A DNA stretch of 64,000 bases, from assembly GCA_020634875.1 (NCBI GenBank), contig JACKAX010000006.1, forward strand, positions 1 to 64,000, written 5' to 3'. The position numbers and the translations under genes are program-made. The notes under the pieces were generated by a model. That model saw only the letters and a program-made list of their open reading frames with translations. It was not told where the DNA came from and ran no database searches. Positions 27,518 to 35,364 of this stretch are shown here, piece after piece (the stretch's first letter is position 1; every line of letters begins with the position of its first letter). This DNA is from Anaerolineales bacterium. Its GTDB lineage: Bacteria; Chloroflexota; Anaerolineae; Anaerolineales; JABWBV01.

Positions 27518-27916
27518 ATGCTACAAACCAACTCCACCTACGGTCAATTTGAAGACCTATTCATCCTCCTTCCTGTCCCCATCGCTCTCCTTACCTATGA
27601 GGTACGTGATCTGATTGAAAAAATCATCCCCAACGCCATCGAAACCCCCATCCCTAAAGAAAACCACGCCGATTACGCTCTCCCGTCTGGTCAACGCCAT
27701 GATGTTTTCGCCTACCTTTGCCCAACAGAAAAAAACCTTCGCCTGGGCTTCTATTACGGTGACATACTGCCCGACCCCGCCGGGTTACTCCTCCCCGAAG
27801 GGAAACGCCAGCGCTATCTCGCCCTCACCTCTCCCGCCGAAGCCCATCGTTCCGAAGTACGAGCCTTGCTTCTCGCTGCAATTCAGGAACGAAGGACCAC
27901 TTTAGGTGATAGGTAA
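27518..27916 (+). CDS. DUF1801/YdhG-like small protein
   Basis: Product of 132 residues with an alpha/beta fold resembling the DUF1801/YjbR-like group, whose function is unclear. The segment LGFYYGDILPDPAGLL followed by EGKRQRYLAL is the family's characteristic C-terminal region. A TAAAAT hexamer ends 6 nt before the ATG and there is no Shine-Dalgarno site, so a leaderless transcript is likely. It stands alone, between two terminators. Confidence 0.7.
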   Translation: MLQTNSTYGQFEDLFILLPVPIALLTYEVRDLIEKIIPNAIETPIPKENHADYALPSGQRHDVFAYLCPTEKNLRLGFYYGDILPDPAGLLLPEGKRQRYLALTSPAEAHRSEVRALLLAAIQERRTTLGDR

Positions 27917-27975
27917 TTTTAGTCTTCTCACTTCTGACGGGAAAATATTTGAATTCAGCGTCATACATAAAAAGA

Positions 27976-28002
27976 AAAGCCCCTCACGTAACGAGGGGCT
28001 TT
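27976..28002. terminator. Bidirectional terminator
   Basis: AAAGCCCCTC / GAGGGGCTTT hairpin with a 7-nt loop between convergent genes, A-rich on the left and T-rich on the right. Confidence 0.75.
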
Positions 28003-28022
28003 CTGTTATTCACTCGTTTTCA

Positions 28023-28793
28023 TTACGGAAAACAGTACACAAAAAATGTTGCCTTCTTCTTAATTTTAATTGTACCCGTCGCGTGACATGGGCTGGTTAG
28101 TTCATAATCATACGTTCCGGGAAGCATTTGCACGGTTGTTTTGCCCGGTACTAGGTTGAGGTAATAAGAAGCTGGGCCATCGAGATGCAAAGCCACATTT
28201 GAGGATTGATTTACATTGAAGAACGTGATGGCAAGACAGGAGATTTTTAAAGTTCCACCCTTCTTTTTCACTTCAAAAGTTTGTGAGGATTGTGCGCCAC
28301 ATGCAAAATACGAAACCTCATAGGTCCCTTGCTCAACAGAATAATTGCTCTTACCAGCTGGGGCATTAAAGGTGTAAGTTTTCGGACCAATAAATGTCAC
28401 GTATATTGGTCCACCTGATTTGTTATCAATTGTCAATTTGGGAGTTTTCCCGGAAGGATTTTTTGCTGTTTCACAAAGCAATTTTATTGAGGTTCCGCTC
28501 TTTTTGACGTTTACAACCTTGGTCTGTTGTGCACCGCAAGCATAATAAGACAGCGAATATTCGCCCTTAACCACCACAAAATTATTCTTCCCCGCCAGAA
28601 CATGGAAGGTATATGTTTGGGGTCCAGTAGCCGTTAAATAGAAAGCAGTTCCTGTCTGATTATTAATCGTCAAAGTAGGATCGCTGGCTGCATTGGCTGA
28701 CATCAGGTCCGCTCCGTGGGGTAGAGGACTCCACCCACCAAGCATCACGACCATTAACAAAAATCCGATAACCAACATTGTCCTTTTCATCAT
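28023..28793 (-). CDS. Exported protein with three about 70-residue beta-rich repeats
   Basis: Secreted protein of 256 residues, family not recognised. A signal peptide (MKRTMLVIGFLLMVVMLGGW) precedes three tandem repeats (about 36-105, 115-187 and 188-256). Each follows the pattern LTINNxTG..Y.T..GP.TYTF..AGK..Y.V..G.Y..SYFACGA, then a KKKG strand and a Cys. The conserved Cys pairs could form disulphides. The third repeat is the most diverged. AGGAG is followed by two adjacent ATG codons; the second (28790) has the better spacing. A perfect hairpin lies in its leader. Confidence 0.75.
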   Translation of the reverse strand: MMKRTMLVIGFLLMVVMLGGWSPLPHGADLMSANAASDPTLTINNQTGTAFYLTATGPQTYTFHVLAGKNNFVVVKGEYSLSYYACGAQQTKVVNVKKSGTSIKLLCETAKNPSGKTPKLTIDNKSGGPIYVTFIGPKTYTFNAPAGKSNYSVEQGTYEVSYFACGAQSSQTFEVKKKGGTLKISCLAITFFNVNQSSNVALHLDGPASYYLNLVPGKTTVQMLPGTYDYELTSPCHATGTIKIKKKATFFVYCFP

Positions 28794-28831
28794 TTTCTCC
28801 TTGTTTTTTTGATGAATAGAAAAAATTCCAC

Positions 28832-28855
28832 CTCAATTTATCGGAATAAATTGAG
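28832..28855 (-). promoter_or_regulatory. Leader hairpin upstream of the three-repeat protein
   Basis: CTCAATTTAT and its exact complement ATAAATTGAG flank a 4-nt loop, 39-62 nt upstream of the start. On the minus strand GTGGAATTTTTT follows, so it could act as a weak attenuator or stabilise the mRNA. Confidence 0.5.
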
Positions 28856-29174
28856 TCCTACCCAAATTATGCTGGCGGCCTGATTAGCAATGCCTAGCCA
28901 GAAATTAACTTTATTTTAATTTTCAAGAGGCTTCCAGTTACAAATGTCCTTACTTTCTTAGGACACAAATGCTTGGCTTCTCCCATTTTTTTTAGCATAC
29001 CCTCTGCGCTGACAGAACAATCCCAAGGCAACTTATTGATTAAACAATGCGTAAATTTAACATGGGTCTCCTTAAAGCCACTCAACATTGCGATAAAATA
29101 TTCTAGATATAAGCCCCTTGGCTTTAGTTTTTTTGCGAGAAAACCAACCCTTTATTGATCTCGAACGTGTAACC
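28856..29174. other. Divergent intergenic region
   Basis: About 320 nt between the exported repeat protein and the ABC module. No gene is supported. It holds -10-like TAAAAT/TAGATAT sequences near 29095-29110 and a small hairpin with T-tract at 29111-29134. Confidence 0.4.
29111..29134 (+). promoter_or_regulatory. Possible leader terminator of the ABC operon
   Basis: AAGCC-CCTT-GGCTT followed by TAGTTTTTTT, 41 nt before the first ATG. The stem is only 5 bp, so this is tentative; it would terminate transcription ahead of the operon. Confidence 0.35.
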
Positions 29175-29375
29175 ATGATCGACAAAATTCAACCCTACCT
29201 CCCCCTCCTCATCCCCTTGATCATCCTCCAACTCATCCTCATGATCGCCGCCCTCGTAGACCTCGCCCGCCGCGAACGGACTCGCGGTCCCAAATGGGTC
29301 TGGGCACTCGTCATCCTCTTCGTCAACATGATCGGCCCCATCATCTACTTCGTCGCCGGACGGGAAGAAGAATGA
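29175..29375 (+). CDS. PLDc_N-domain membrane protein (YxlE-like)
   Basis: Small membrane protein of 66 residues with two hydrophobic spans and the PLD-nuclease-N-terminal-type ending GPIIYFVAGREEE. In the Bacillus sigY operon the same kind of protein (YxlE) precedes an ABC ATPase (YxlF) and a permease (YxlG), and the order is identical here. The ATG at 29175 was chosen because the longer frame to 29118 adds a non-homologous tail. The stop overlaps the ATPase start (ATGA). Confidence 0.78.
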   Translation: MIDKIQPYLPLLIPLIILQLILMIAALVDLARRERTRGPKWVWALVILFVNMIGPIIYFVAGREEE

Positions 29376-30328
29376 CCCCCGATGCCGCCGTTTACTGCGA
29401 AAACCTGAGCAAACGCTACAAAGAAGTCGTCGCCCTCGACGACCTGACCCTCTCCGTCCCCTACGGCTCCATCTTCGGCTTCCTGGGGCGCAACGGTGCG
29501 GGCAAAACCACCACCATGCGTCTGCTCGCGGGCCTTGCTCTCCCCACCACCGGGCGCGCCTGGATCGCCGGGCTGGAAACCACCCAAACCTCCTCCGGCA
29601 ACGCCAACTTCCTCGCCCGCACCCGCTTTGGCTACCTCCCCCAGGCCCCCGCGTTTTACACCTGGATGTCTGCCCGCGAATACCTTGATTACGTTGCCCA
29701 AATTCAAGGCCTCACCCCCGCCGAACGCAAACAACAAATCCCCGAACTCCTCGACCTTTCCGACCTCAAAGGCGCGTCCAAACGACGCATCGGCGGCTTT
29801 TCCGGGGGGATGCTCCAACGCCTCGGCCTCGCGCAAGCCCTCATCGGCCATCCGCCCGTCCTCCTGCTCGACGAACCCACCAGCGCCCTCGACCCTGCGG
29901 GGCGGCGCGAAGTCCTCGACATGATCGCCCAACTTCGTGGACAGACCACCGTTTTCCTCTCCAGTCACATCCTCACCGACATTGAACGCGTCTGCGACAC
30001 CCTCGCCGTCCTGCACAATGGCAAACTCGTCCTCGTCTCCGGGCGGGATGAACTCCTCGCAAAATACGCCACCAATGCCGCCGAACTCGTCTTTGAACCC
30101 GCACCCGACCCCCTCGCGGGCACCCTCCCTCGCCTCGCCGAAACCCTCCGTGCCCAACCCTGGGTCGCCAGCGTGACCCACGAAGACCAAACCCTCCGCG
30201 TCCTCGTTCAAGATTTGCCCCGCGCCAAACAAGAACTCCTCCCCCTCATCCTCGCCCACGGCCTGATTCTCAACCGCTATGAATGGGTACGCCCCTCCCT
30301 CGAAGAAATCTTCCTGCAACTGACTTAG
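29372..30328 (+). CDS. ABC transporter ATP-binding protein (YxlF-like)
   Basis: Nucleotide-binding subunit of an ABC exporter, 318 residues. It shows Walker A GRNGAGKTTT, signature SGGMLQRLGLAQAL, Walker B VLLLDEPTSALDP and the H-loop SSHIL, plus the C-terminal domain usual for ABC-2 type exporters. It is coupled by 4-nt overlap to the small membrane protein and abuts the permease fusion directly. The adjacent convergent lasso cluster has no transporter of its own, so a role in lasso-peptide export or immunity is an attractive inference. Codons are strikingly C-rich at the third position. Confidence 0.93.
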   Translation: MTPDAAVYCENLSKRYKEVVALDDLTLSVPYGSIFGFLGRNGAGKTTTMRLLAGLALPTTGRAWIAGLETTQTSSGNANFLARTRFGYLPQAPAFYTWMSAREYLDYVAQIQGLTPAERKQQIPELLDLSDLKGASKRRIGGFSGGMLQRLGLAQALIGHPPVLLLDEPTSALDPAGRREVLDMIAQLRGQTTVFLSSHILTDIERVCDTLAVLHNGKLVLVSGRDELLAKYATNAAELVFEPAPDPLAGTLPRLAETLRAQPWVASVTHEDQTLRVLVQDLPRAKQELLPLILAHGLILNRYEWVRPSLEEIFLQLT

Positions 30329-31966
30329 ATGCTGACCTTCGCCTACACCCTCTCCATTTTGCTGATGATCTTCCTGCCCGTCCTCTTTGCCGCAGGCTGG
30401 CGGCGGATGCGGCCCACGCCCTGGCTTTTATTCAGCTTGGGAACCCTGACGTTTATCCTCTCCCAGGCCGTTCACCTGCCCCTCAACCATTGGCTGACCA
30501 CGATCAACTTTCTCCCGACCCCCGCGGACACCACGTTCCCGCTCTGGCGCAGCGCCCTGACACTGGGCCTCACGGCGGGACTATGTGAAGAACTGGCCCG
30601 CGCGGGGGGTTACGCCCTCCTTCAACGCTGGAAACCCACGTGGCTCCGCTTCCAAGATGGCGTCATGCTTGGCCTCGGCCACGGCGGATTCGAGGCTATC
30701 GTCTTCGGCGGCATCCTCACCGCGGCCTCGATCAGCGCCCTGCTCCCCCTCATCGGTACGGACCTCACCACCCTCGGCCTGTCCCCCGCCCAAATCGCCA
30801 CCCTCCAACTCCAACTCAACAGTTTGACCGCCGCCCCATGGAATGCCGGACTGCCCCTGCTTGAACGGTTGATTGCCATGACTGGGCACGTGGTTTTTTC
30901 GCTGCTGGTGTGGCAGGCTTTTGCCCGGAATCAGGTTCGCAGGGATTGGTTTTGGATTCTGATCGCGGTCTTGTATCATGCGCTGTTAGATTTTGTCGCG
31001 GTGATTGGGGTCACGAAAATGCAGGGGCAGGCACTGTTGTTGGAACTGGTATTCGCTGGGGTGGTGTTGCCCGGTGCGGGGTGGGCGGTGTGGCGCGTCC
31101 GGCGGGAGCGCGTGCCCCGTCCGCAGGCTGATCTGCGCGGGGAGTGGCGGGTGTTCGGCATCGTTACCATGAAAGAATTTCGCCAACTCTGGCGCACAAA
31201 CCGGTTGCTCGTCATGGGCGCGGTCTTCCTCCTCTTCGGGATGGGTTCGCCCCTGCTGGCAAAACTGACCCCCGAACTTTTACATTCCCTCCCCGGCGCG
31301 GAACAGATCGCCAACCTGATCCCCGAACCGACTGCCGGGGACGCGATGGCGCAGTATCTCAAGAACCTGTCGCAGTTCGGCTTTCTGCTGGCGATTTTGC
31401 TGGTGATGGGAACAGTCGTTGGCGAGAAGGAACGGGGCGTTGTGCCGATGATTTTGAGCAAACCGATGCCGCGTTGGGCGTTCATATTGAGCAAGTTCAC
31501 CGCGCAGGCCGGGATGTATTTGGGCGGATTCGCACTGGCGGGGCTGGGGGCGTATTACTACACGGTGATTTTGTTCGGTGCGTTGGATTTTGGCGGGTTT
31601 GCGCTGTTAAACGGGCTTTTGTTTTTGTGGCTGATGACGTTTGTCGCGCTCGGTCTATTGGGCAGTGTACTCGGACGTTCAACGGTGGCGGCGGGGGGGA
31701 TTGGACTGGGGTTTGCCGTGATCATGATGCTGTTAGGGAGCCTGCCCCAATACGGCGCACTGTTCCCCGGCGGGTTGATGGCCTGGGCCGCGCAGGTGGG
31801 GGCGCAAGCGGCTGGGGCACCGGCGTCCGCGTTGAGTGGGGGGCTGGGGAGCGGTGCCGCGGTCGGGATGGTCACCGCGCAGGGGGGGGCGGCGGCTTCA
31901 TCGGTCGCGTTGATCTTGTTGATGTTAATTTTGGCAATTGGGGTGTTTGAACAGCAGGAACTCTAA
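30329..31966 (+). CDS. Fusion of YhfC-type intramembrane protease and ABC-2 permease
   Basis: Membrane protein of 545 residues made of two normally separate families. Residues 1-265 resemble YhfC-family glutamic-type intramembrane proteases, with Glu87/Glu88 (CEELARAGGY), GLGHGGFEA (His118, Glu122), His187 and His217. Residues 275-545 resemble an ABC-2 type permease, starting WRVFGIVTMKEFRQ as free-standing permeases do, with about six spans. The frame is continuous, with no sign of a frameshift. It is the transmembrane partner of the ATPase just upstream. The protease part might cleave the exported substrate or a signalling protein. Codon third positions flip from C-rich to G-rich near nt 30860, inside the protease half rather than at the domain joint. 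Confidence 0.8.
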   Translation: MLTFAYTLSILLMIFLPVLFAAGWRRMRPTPWLLFSLGTLTFILSQAVHLPLNHWLTTINFLPTPADTTFPLWRSALTLGLTAGLCEELARAGGYALLQRWKPTWLRFQDGVMLGLGHGGFEAIVFGGILTAASISALLPLIGTDLTTLGLSPAQIATLQLQLNSLTAAPWNAGLPLLERLIAMTGHVVFSLLVWQAFARNQVRRDWFWILIAVLYHALLDFVAVIGVTKMQGQALLLELVFAGVVLPGAGWAVWRVRRERVPRPQADLRGEWRVFGIVTMKEFRQLWRTNRLLVMGAVFLLFGMGSPLLAKLTPELLHSLPGAEQIANLIPEPTAGDAMAQYLKNLSQFGFLLAILLVMGTVVGEKERGVVPMILSKPMPRWAFILSKFTAQAGMYLGGFALAGLGAYYYTVILFGALDFGGFALLNGLLFLWLMTFVALGLLGSVLGRSTVAAGGIGLGFAVIMMLLGSLPQYGALFPGGLMAWAAQVGAQAAGAPASALSGGLGSGAAVGMVTAQGGAAASSVALILLMLILAIGVFEQQEL

Positions 31967-31971
31967 GGAAA

Positions 31972-32035
31972 ATTCTCCGAAAAAAAGGGACGGTGGGCAA
32001 GGTACCTTGCCCACCGTCCCTTTTTTTCGGAGAAT
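31972..32035. terminator. Perfect 64-bp palindrome, bidirectional terminator
   Basis: The two 32-nt arms (31972-32003 and 32004-32035) are exact reverse complements with no loop, centred on GGTACC. The core is AAAAAAAGGGACGGTGGGCA and its mirror ending in TTTTTTT then CGG. It lies between convergent genes, 5 nt after one stop and directly against the other, so it ends both transcripts. Confidence 0.93.
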
Positions 32036-33169
32036 CTATCGCATACGGTAGCGGCGAAACCAGAGTAACGGACGCAACACAAAATACAAGGGGAAAAGAG
32101 CGTCAGGCAGGGCGATTTCTTCCCAATCATCTTCCGTCATCCACAGCTGGCTGAGCACGGCGAGTTTGAAACGCCAGGAGGCTTTCATGCCCGTGCCGTA
32201 GTGCAAGGCGCGCCAACGGCGTCCCTGTCCCGCGCCCGCCCCGAACCCCTCAAAAATAATTTCCATCGCTTGCGCTGCGAAACGTTGAATGGCGCGGTCT
32301 TCCAGCAGCGGGGAAAGCGCGGGGGGAATGGGGGCCTGAAACAAAGCGCGGGCCAACAACAACGCCTGCCCCAATGGACGCAACAAATCGAGTGCGTCCA
32401 TCTGTGCACGCACAGTTTCCCAATCTGGGCTGGGGGTTTGGCGCAGGAACATGGCGATGTCAGCCAGCCATTTGAGTTGTTCCCAGCCATGGCGCGCGCC
32501 ATGCAAGATCAGGTAACACACCTGATCGGGATCAGCGAGGCGGCCTGGGGTGGGGGCGGCCTGGGCGCGTTGCCAGATTTGTTCCATCGCCGCGGGGGGG
32601 AGGAGGTCGGGGGTAGCGAGGGTCCAGTGCAGTTCGAGGTGGGTGCCCCGCATGGTGTGGACGTACACGAAGTGGTGGATGAGGCGTTTGAAGACGCGCC
32701 ATTGCCGGGGGGTCAGGTCTACCGCGGGGGTAGTGCGTTGAAAGCCCGCTTGTTTGAGGCGCACGTCGGTTTCGTCGAGTTGGGTTTCGTGAATCAACAC
32801 GTCCAAATCCGCGGTGGTGCGGAGGGCAACGTCGCCGTACAACTGTTGGGAGAGAGGCGGGCCTTTGAGCAGGCAAAAGGGGATGCCCGCGGGGGCGAGG
32901 AGGGCGCGGAGGGTGTTCGCTTCAACCATCAGGGCGAGGACGCGCTGACGGTTTTGGGCGGTGCGGGTTTGCAAGGCGGCAAGGGTCTCGGGGGGAACGA
33001 GGTCGGCGGCATGGCGTTTCAGGTTGGCGTAGAGGAGGGGGGCGAGGTGATGGTAGATGGTCAGAGTTAGGAACGCGGGCCAATCCACGCTCGATTGGCA
33101 GAGGTGGCGTAGGTGGTCGCGTTCGTCCGGTTGGAGGGGGAAAAGTGCCCCGGCCAGGATCAGACGCAT
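32036..33169 (-). CDS. Nucleotidyltransferase-family protein of the lasso cluster
   Basis: Predicted nucleotidyltransferase of 377 residues, similar to the uncharacterised PF14907-type proteins (NTP_transf_5) that recur in lasso-peptide clusters. The diagnostic region is CLLKGPPLSQQLYGDVALRT followed by ADLDVLI, giving the metal-binding Asp121/Asp123 pair. It is the last gene of the cluster, 24 nt after the cyclase gene; an alternative TTG start overlapping the cyclase stop (33196) exists. It may tailor the peptide, perhaps acting on a phosphorylated terminus, which is inference. No Shine-Dalgarno site. Confidence 0.82.
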   Translation of the reverse strand: MRLILAGALFPLQPDERDHLRHLCQSSVDWPAFLTLTIYHHLAPLLYANLKRHAADLVPPETLAALQTRTAQNRQRVLALMVEANTLRALLAPAGIPFCLLKGPPLSQQLYGDVALRTTADLDVLIHETQLDETDVRLKQAGFQRTTPAVDLTPRQWRVFKRLIHHFVYVHTMRGTHLELHWTLATPDLLPPAAMEQIWQRAQAAPTPGRLADPDQVCYLILHGARHGWEQLKWLADIAMFLRQTPSPDWETVRAQMDALDLLRPLGQALLLARALFQAPIPPALSPLLEDRAIQRFAAQAMEIIFEGFGAGAGQGRRWRALHYGTGMKASWRFKLAVLSQLWMTEDDWEEIALPDALFPLYFVLRPLLWFRRYRMR

Positions 33170-33192
33170 TTCGGGGGAGATGGTTGCCAGGT

Positions 33193-35100
33193 TCAAAAGC
33201 GAGTCAAAAAAAGGCCGGCCATCACGCCGCGGGTGAGGACGCTGCCACATTGCGCGGTCAGGTGGGGGGTGAAGGTAGAGGAATCGCGTTCCAATGTGCG
33301 GAGGAGGGCGTGAAGTTTGGGCAGGTCTAAGAGCTCACGGGCGAGGGAAGTGTTTTCGAGTTGGGCCATGACGGCGTGCCAGGCGGGAAGTTCGGCGCGG
33401 ATGCGTGGGGCGAGGTCTGCCGCTTGAAGTCCGCGAGAGCGGTTCAGACGCACTTCGTCGGGCAAAAGACCCTGCATGGCGCGGCGAATGAGGGCGCGGT
33501 CTTGTCCGTTGCGTTGGTACTGCGCGTCCGGGATGGCGAAACATAGTTCGACAAGGCGTTGATCCATCGTCGGGTCGCGGATTTCCAGGCCATGCGCGGT
33601 CCCGTTTTCTGCCCAGGTTGCACCGATGGTGCTGGAGCCAGGACTGAAGATTTGCAAACGTTCTTGTCGGGGGGCGCGGGGAGGGAGGAAGTGTGGGTCG
33701 TGCGCGGCTTCTTTCATACGTTGTTTCAGGTGAAGGGCTTGTGCGGTGTGGGGGTGGAGGGCGGAGTAGGCAGCCCAGGGTGTGGCGCGCATTGCAGAAA
33801 AGGAGGCAGTCAGGCGGGCGGCTTGTAAACGAAGGGGATGCAAAAGATAGTGCCGGAGAACCGTCCACGGCGAGAGGCCGTGTGCGGATCGGCGGAGCGT
33901 TTGCCATTGACCTGAAAGCAGGAGGGACCAGAAATTCGGCGGACTGCCACGCCACGAGATGGTGCTATTGCCGACTTGCCCGGTCAAGACGATTTCGCAG
34001 CCCATTGCGCGGGCTTGAGTCAACAGCGCGTCGATCCAGAAATAATTCCCCGCGGCGTGCATGGGGCTATCGTGCGCGTCCAACGAACGCTGAATACCCG
34101 TGAGTGGGCTAACCGTCTCGGCGCGGATGATTTCCACATCCAGGTTGGGGATGAATTGGCGGACGCATTCGACGAGCGTGGTTTCGTCGCCGTAGCGGCG
34201 GGGGAGGAGGAGGCCGTCGAGGGGGTAAAGCGGAGCGGCGGTAAAGGCAAGGAGGCGTTCGCCCCGCGCGTGCAGAGCTTCCGCGGCCAGAGCAACGACT
34301 GAGCCAGAATCCAGGCCACTGCTGAGGGTCGCACTGAGGGGGGCGGGCGCATCGGCGGAGGGGCCGCGTAAACGGGTTTGGACGGCGGTGCGATAGGTTT
34401 CGAGGAAAGTTTCGAGATAAGCTTCGTCCGAGGGGAGGTGGAGGGGCGGGAGGTTGTCGAGAGACCAGTATTGGCGAGTATGGGGGTGGGTGAACGGGGC
34501 AGGAAGCGTGAGGGTATGGGCGGGGGGGAGTTGGCAGAGGTTTTCGTAGGCAGTTTGTACGCCATCCCCAGGCCAAGAGACGAGGACTTGGGCGATGCGG
34601 AAGAGGTTGGGGCGTTTAGGAATTTCGGGGAGGGCCAACAATGCTTTGAGGCTGGAGGCAAACGCGAAAAAGTCCGGGCCGTGATAATAGTAGAGGCTGC
34701 TGATTCCGCAGGGGTCGCGGGCGAGGAAGAGTTTTTGTGTGCGCGCATCCCACGCGGCAAACGCCCAATCACCGAGCAGATGTTGGACACAGGTTTCGCC
34801 CCAGTGGAGATAGGCGTGGAGGATGAGGGTTTCATCATTGGGCAAAGGGTCGGTTTGCCCCAAGATGGCCCAAAGTTCGTCCCGTTTATCGAGGCGTCCG
34901 TGGGCGGTCAAGGCGACGCCGCGTGGGGCATCCTGTGGGATAGAACTGTGGGGACGCGTAATCCCTAACCCAACCGGACCATTTAGCCAGCATGTACCGG
35001 CTGTCTGTGCGCCAGAAGGCATCGCCGCGCCCATGTGGGTGAGCGTTTCCCGAAGGACAGGGCGATAATCTTGATGAAAAAGGCCAAAAATACCGGACAT
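33193..35100 (-). CDS. Lasso-peptide cyclase (asparagine-synthetase-like, C protein)
   Basis: Predicted macrolactam synthetase of 635 residues that adenylates an Asp/Glu side chain of the core peptide so the new N-terminus can close a ring. The C-terminal domain has the ATP-pyrophosphatase loop SSGLDSGS (261-267). The N-terminal glutaminase-like domain begins MSGIFGLF, so the catalytic Cys2 of true asparagine synthetases is Ser and glutamine hydrolysis is not expected, as fits a lasso cyclase. The frame is open to a GTG at 35172, but the domain starts at 35100. That ATG follows directly on a terminator T-tract and has no Shine-Dalgarno site, so translation may be low or depend on the structure. 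Confidence 0.88.
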   Translation of the reverse strand: MSGIFGLFHQDYRPVLRETLTHMGAAMPSGAQTAGTCWLNGPVGLGITRPHSSIPQDAPRGVALTAHGRLDKRDELWAILGQTDPLPNDETLILHAYLHWGETCVQHLLGDWAFAAWDARTQKLFLARDPCGISSLYYYHGPDFFAFASSLKALLALPEIPKRPNLFRIAQVLVSWPGDGVQTAYENLCQLPPAHTLTLPAPFTHPHTRQYWSLDNLPPLHLPSDEAYLETFLETYRTAVQTRLRGPSADAPAPLSATLSSGLDSGSVVALAAEALHARGERLLAFTAAPLYPLDGLLLPRRYGDETTLVECVRQFIPNLDVEIIRAETVSPLTGIQRSLDAHDSPMHAAGNYFWIDALLTQARAMGCEIVLTGQVGNSTISWRGSPPNFWSLLLSGQWQTLRRSAHGLSPWTVLRHYLLHPLRLQAARLTASFSAMRATPWAAYSALHPHTAQALHLKQRMKEAAHDPHFLPPRAPRQERLQIFSPGSSTIGATWAENGTAHGLEIRDPTMDQRLVELCFAIPDAQYQRNGQDRALIRRAMQGLLPDEVRLNRSRGLQAADLAPRIRAELPAWHAVMAQLENTSLARELLDLPKLHALLRTLERDSSTFTPHLTAQCGSVLTRGVMAGLFLTRF

Positions 35101-35134
35101 AAAAAAGCGGGCGCACCGATTACCGACGCGCCCG
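35101..35134 (-). terminator. Terminator/attenuator between precursor and cyclase genes
   Basis: On the minus strand CGGGCGC (35134-35128) pairs with GCGCCCG (35114-35108), followed by C and six T residues (35107-35101) and then at once the ATG of the cyclase. It should end most precursor transcripts and let only a fraction read into the cyclase gene. Confidence 0.8.
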
Positions 35135-35174
35135 TTTAATATTGCGCCAAATCTAAAGAAGATTTGAGGCACTT

Positions 35175-35324
35175 TTAGGACATGCCATCTCCATCCAGGC
35201 TGGGGCCTTGCTGGAATAACGCTTCGTTGAGCGGAACGCGTTCAAAGGAGGGTGTGACCCAGGGTTGAGGGGCTGGGGTTTCGGATTGGGGTTGGGGTTC
35301 TTGGGTTTCGGTGGGTTGTTCCAT
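35175..35324 (-). CDS. Lasso-peptide precursor (A), 49 residues
   Basis: Short gene between the B2 and cyclase genes. ATAAGGAG lies 8 nt before the ATG. The leader is Pro/Glu/Gln-rich and contains WVTPSFERV, a fit to the YxxPxL-type motif that PqqD-like B1 proteins bind. It ends NEALFQQGPSLDGDGMS. Core boundaries are uncertain: Phe start gives 13 residues with an 8-residue ring to Asp8; Gly start gives 10 residues with Asp7. The Thr usual at leader position -2 is absent. The terminal Ser fits HprK-like kinase tailoring as in paeninodin. The gene has its own -10 box upstream and its own terminator downstream. Precursor identity rests on position, motif and neighbours. Confidence 0.8.
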   Translation of the reverse strand: MEQPTETQEPQPQSETPAPQPWVTPSFERVPLNEALFQQGPSLDGDGMS

Positions 35325-35349
35325 AGTGGATACTCCTTATCAAAATCAT

Positions 35350-35355
35350 TTTATA
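35350..35355 (-). promoter_or_regulatory. -10 box of the precursor's own promoter
   Basis: Minus-strand TATAAA (reading on as TATAAAAT), 25 nt upstream of the precursor ATG. No convincing -35 was found at 17 nt; the inverted repeat lies there instead. Confidence 0.45.
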
Positions 35356-35364
35356 AGAGATGGA

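Noticed and set aside
29345..30319. Long antisense frame opposite the ABC ATPase gene
   Set aside because: Caused by extreme C-rich codon use of the forward gene; the product is low-complexity Gly/Glu/Ala.
35101..35172. Cyclase gene starting at GTG 35172
   Set aside because: It would translate through the terminator hairpin and add an unconserved 24-residue stretch before the MSGIFG domain start.
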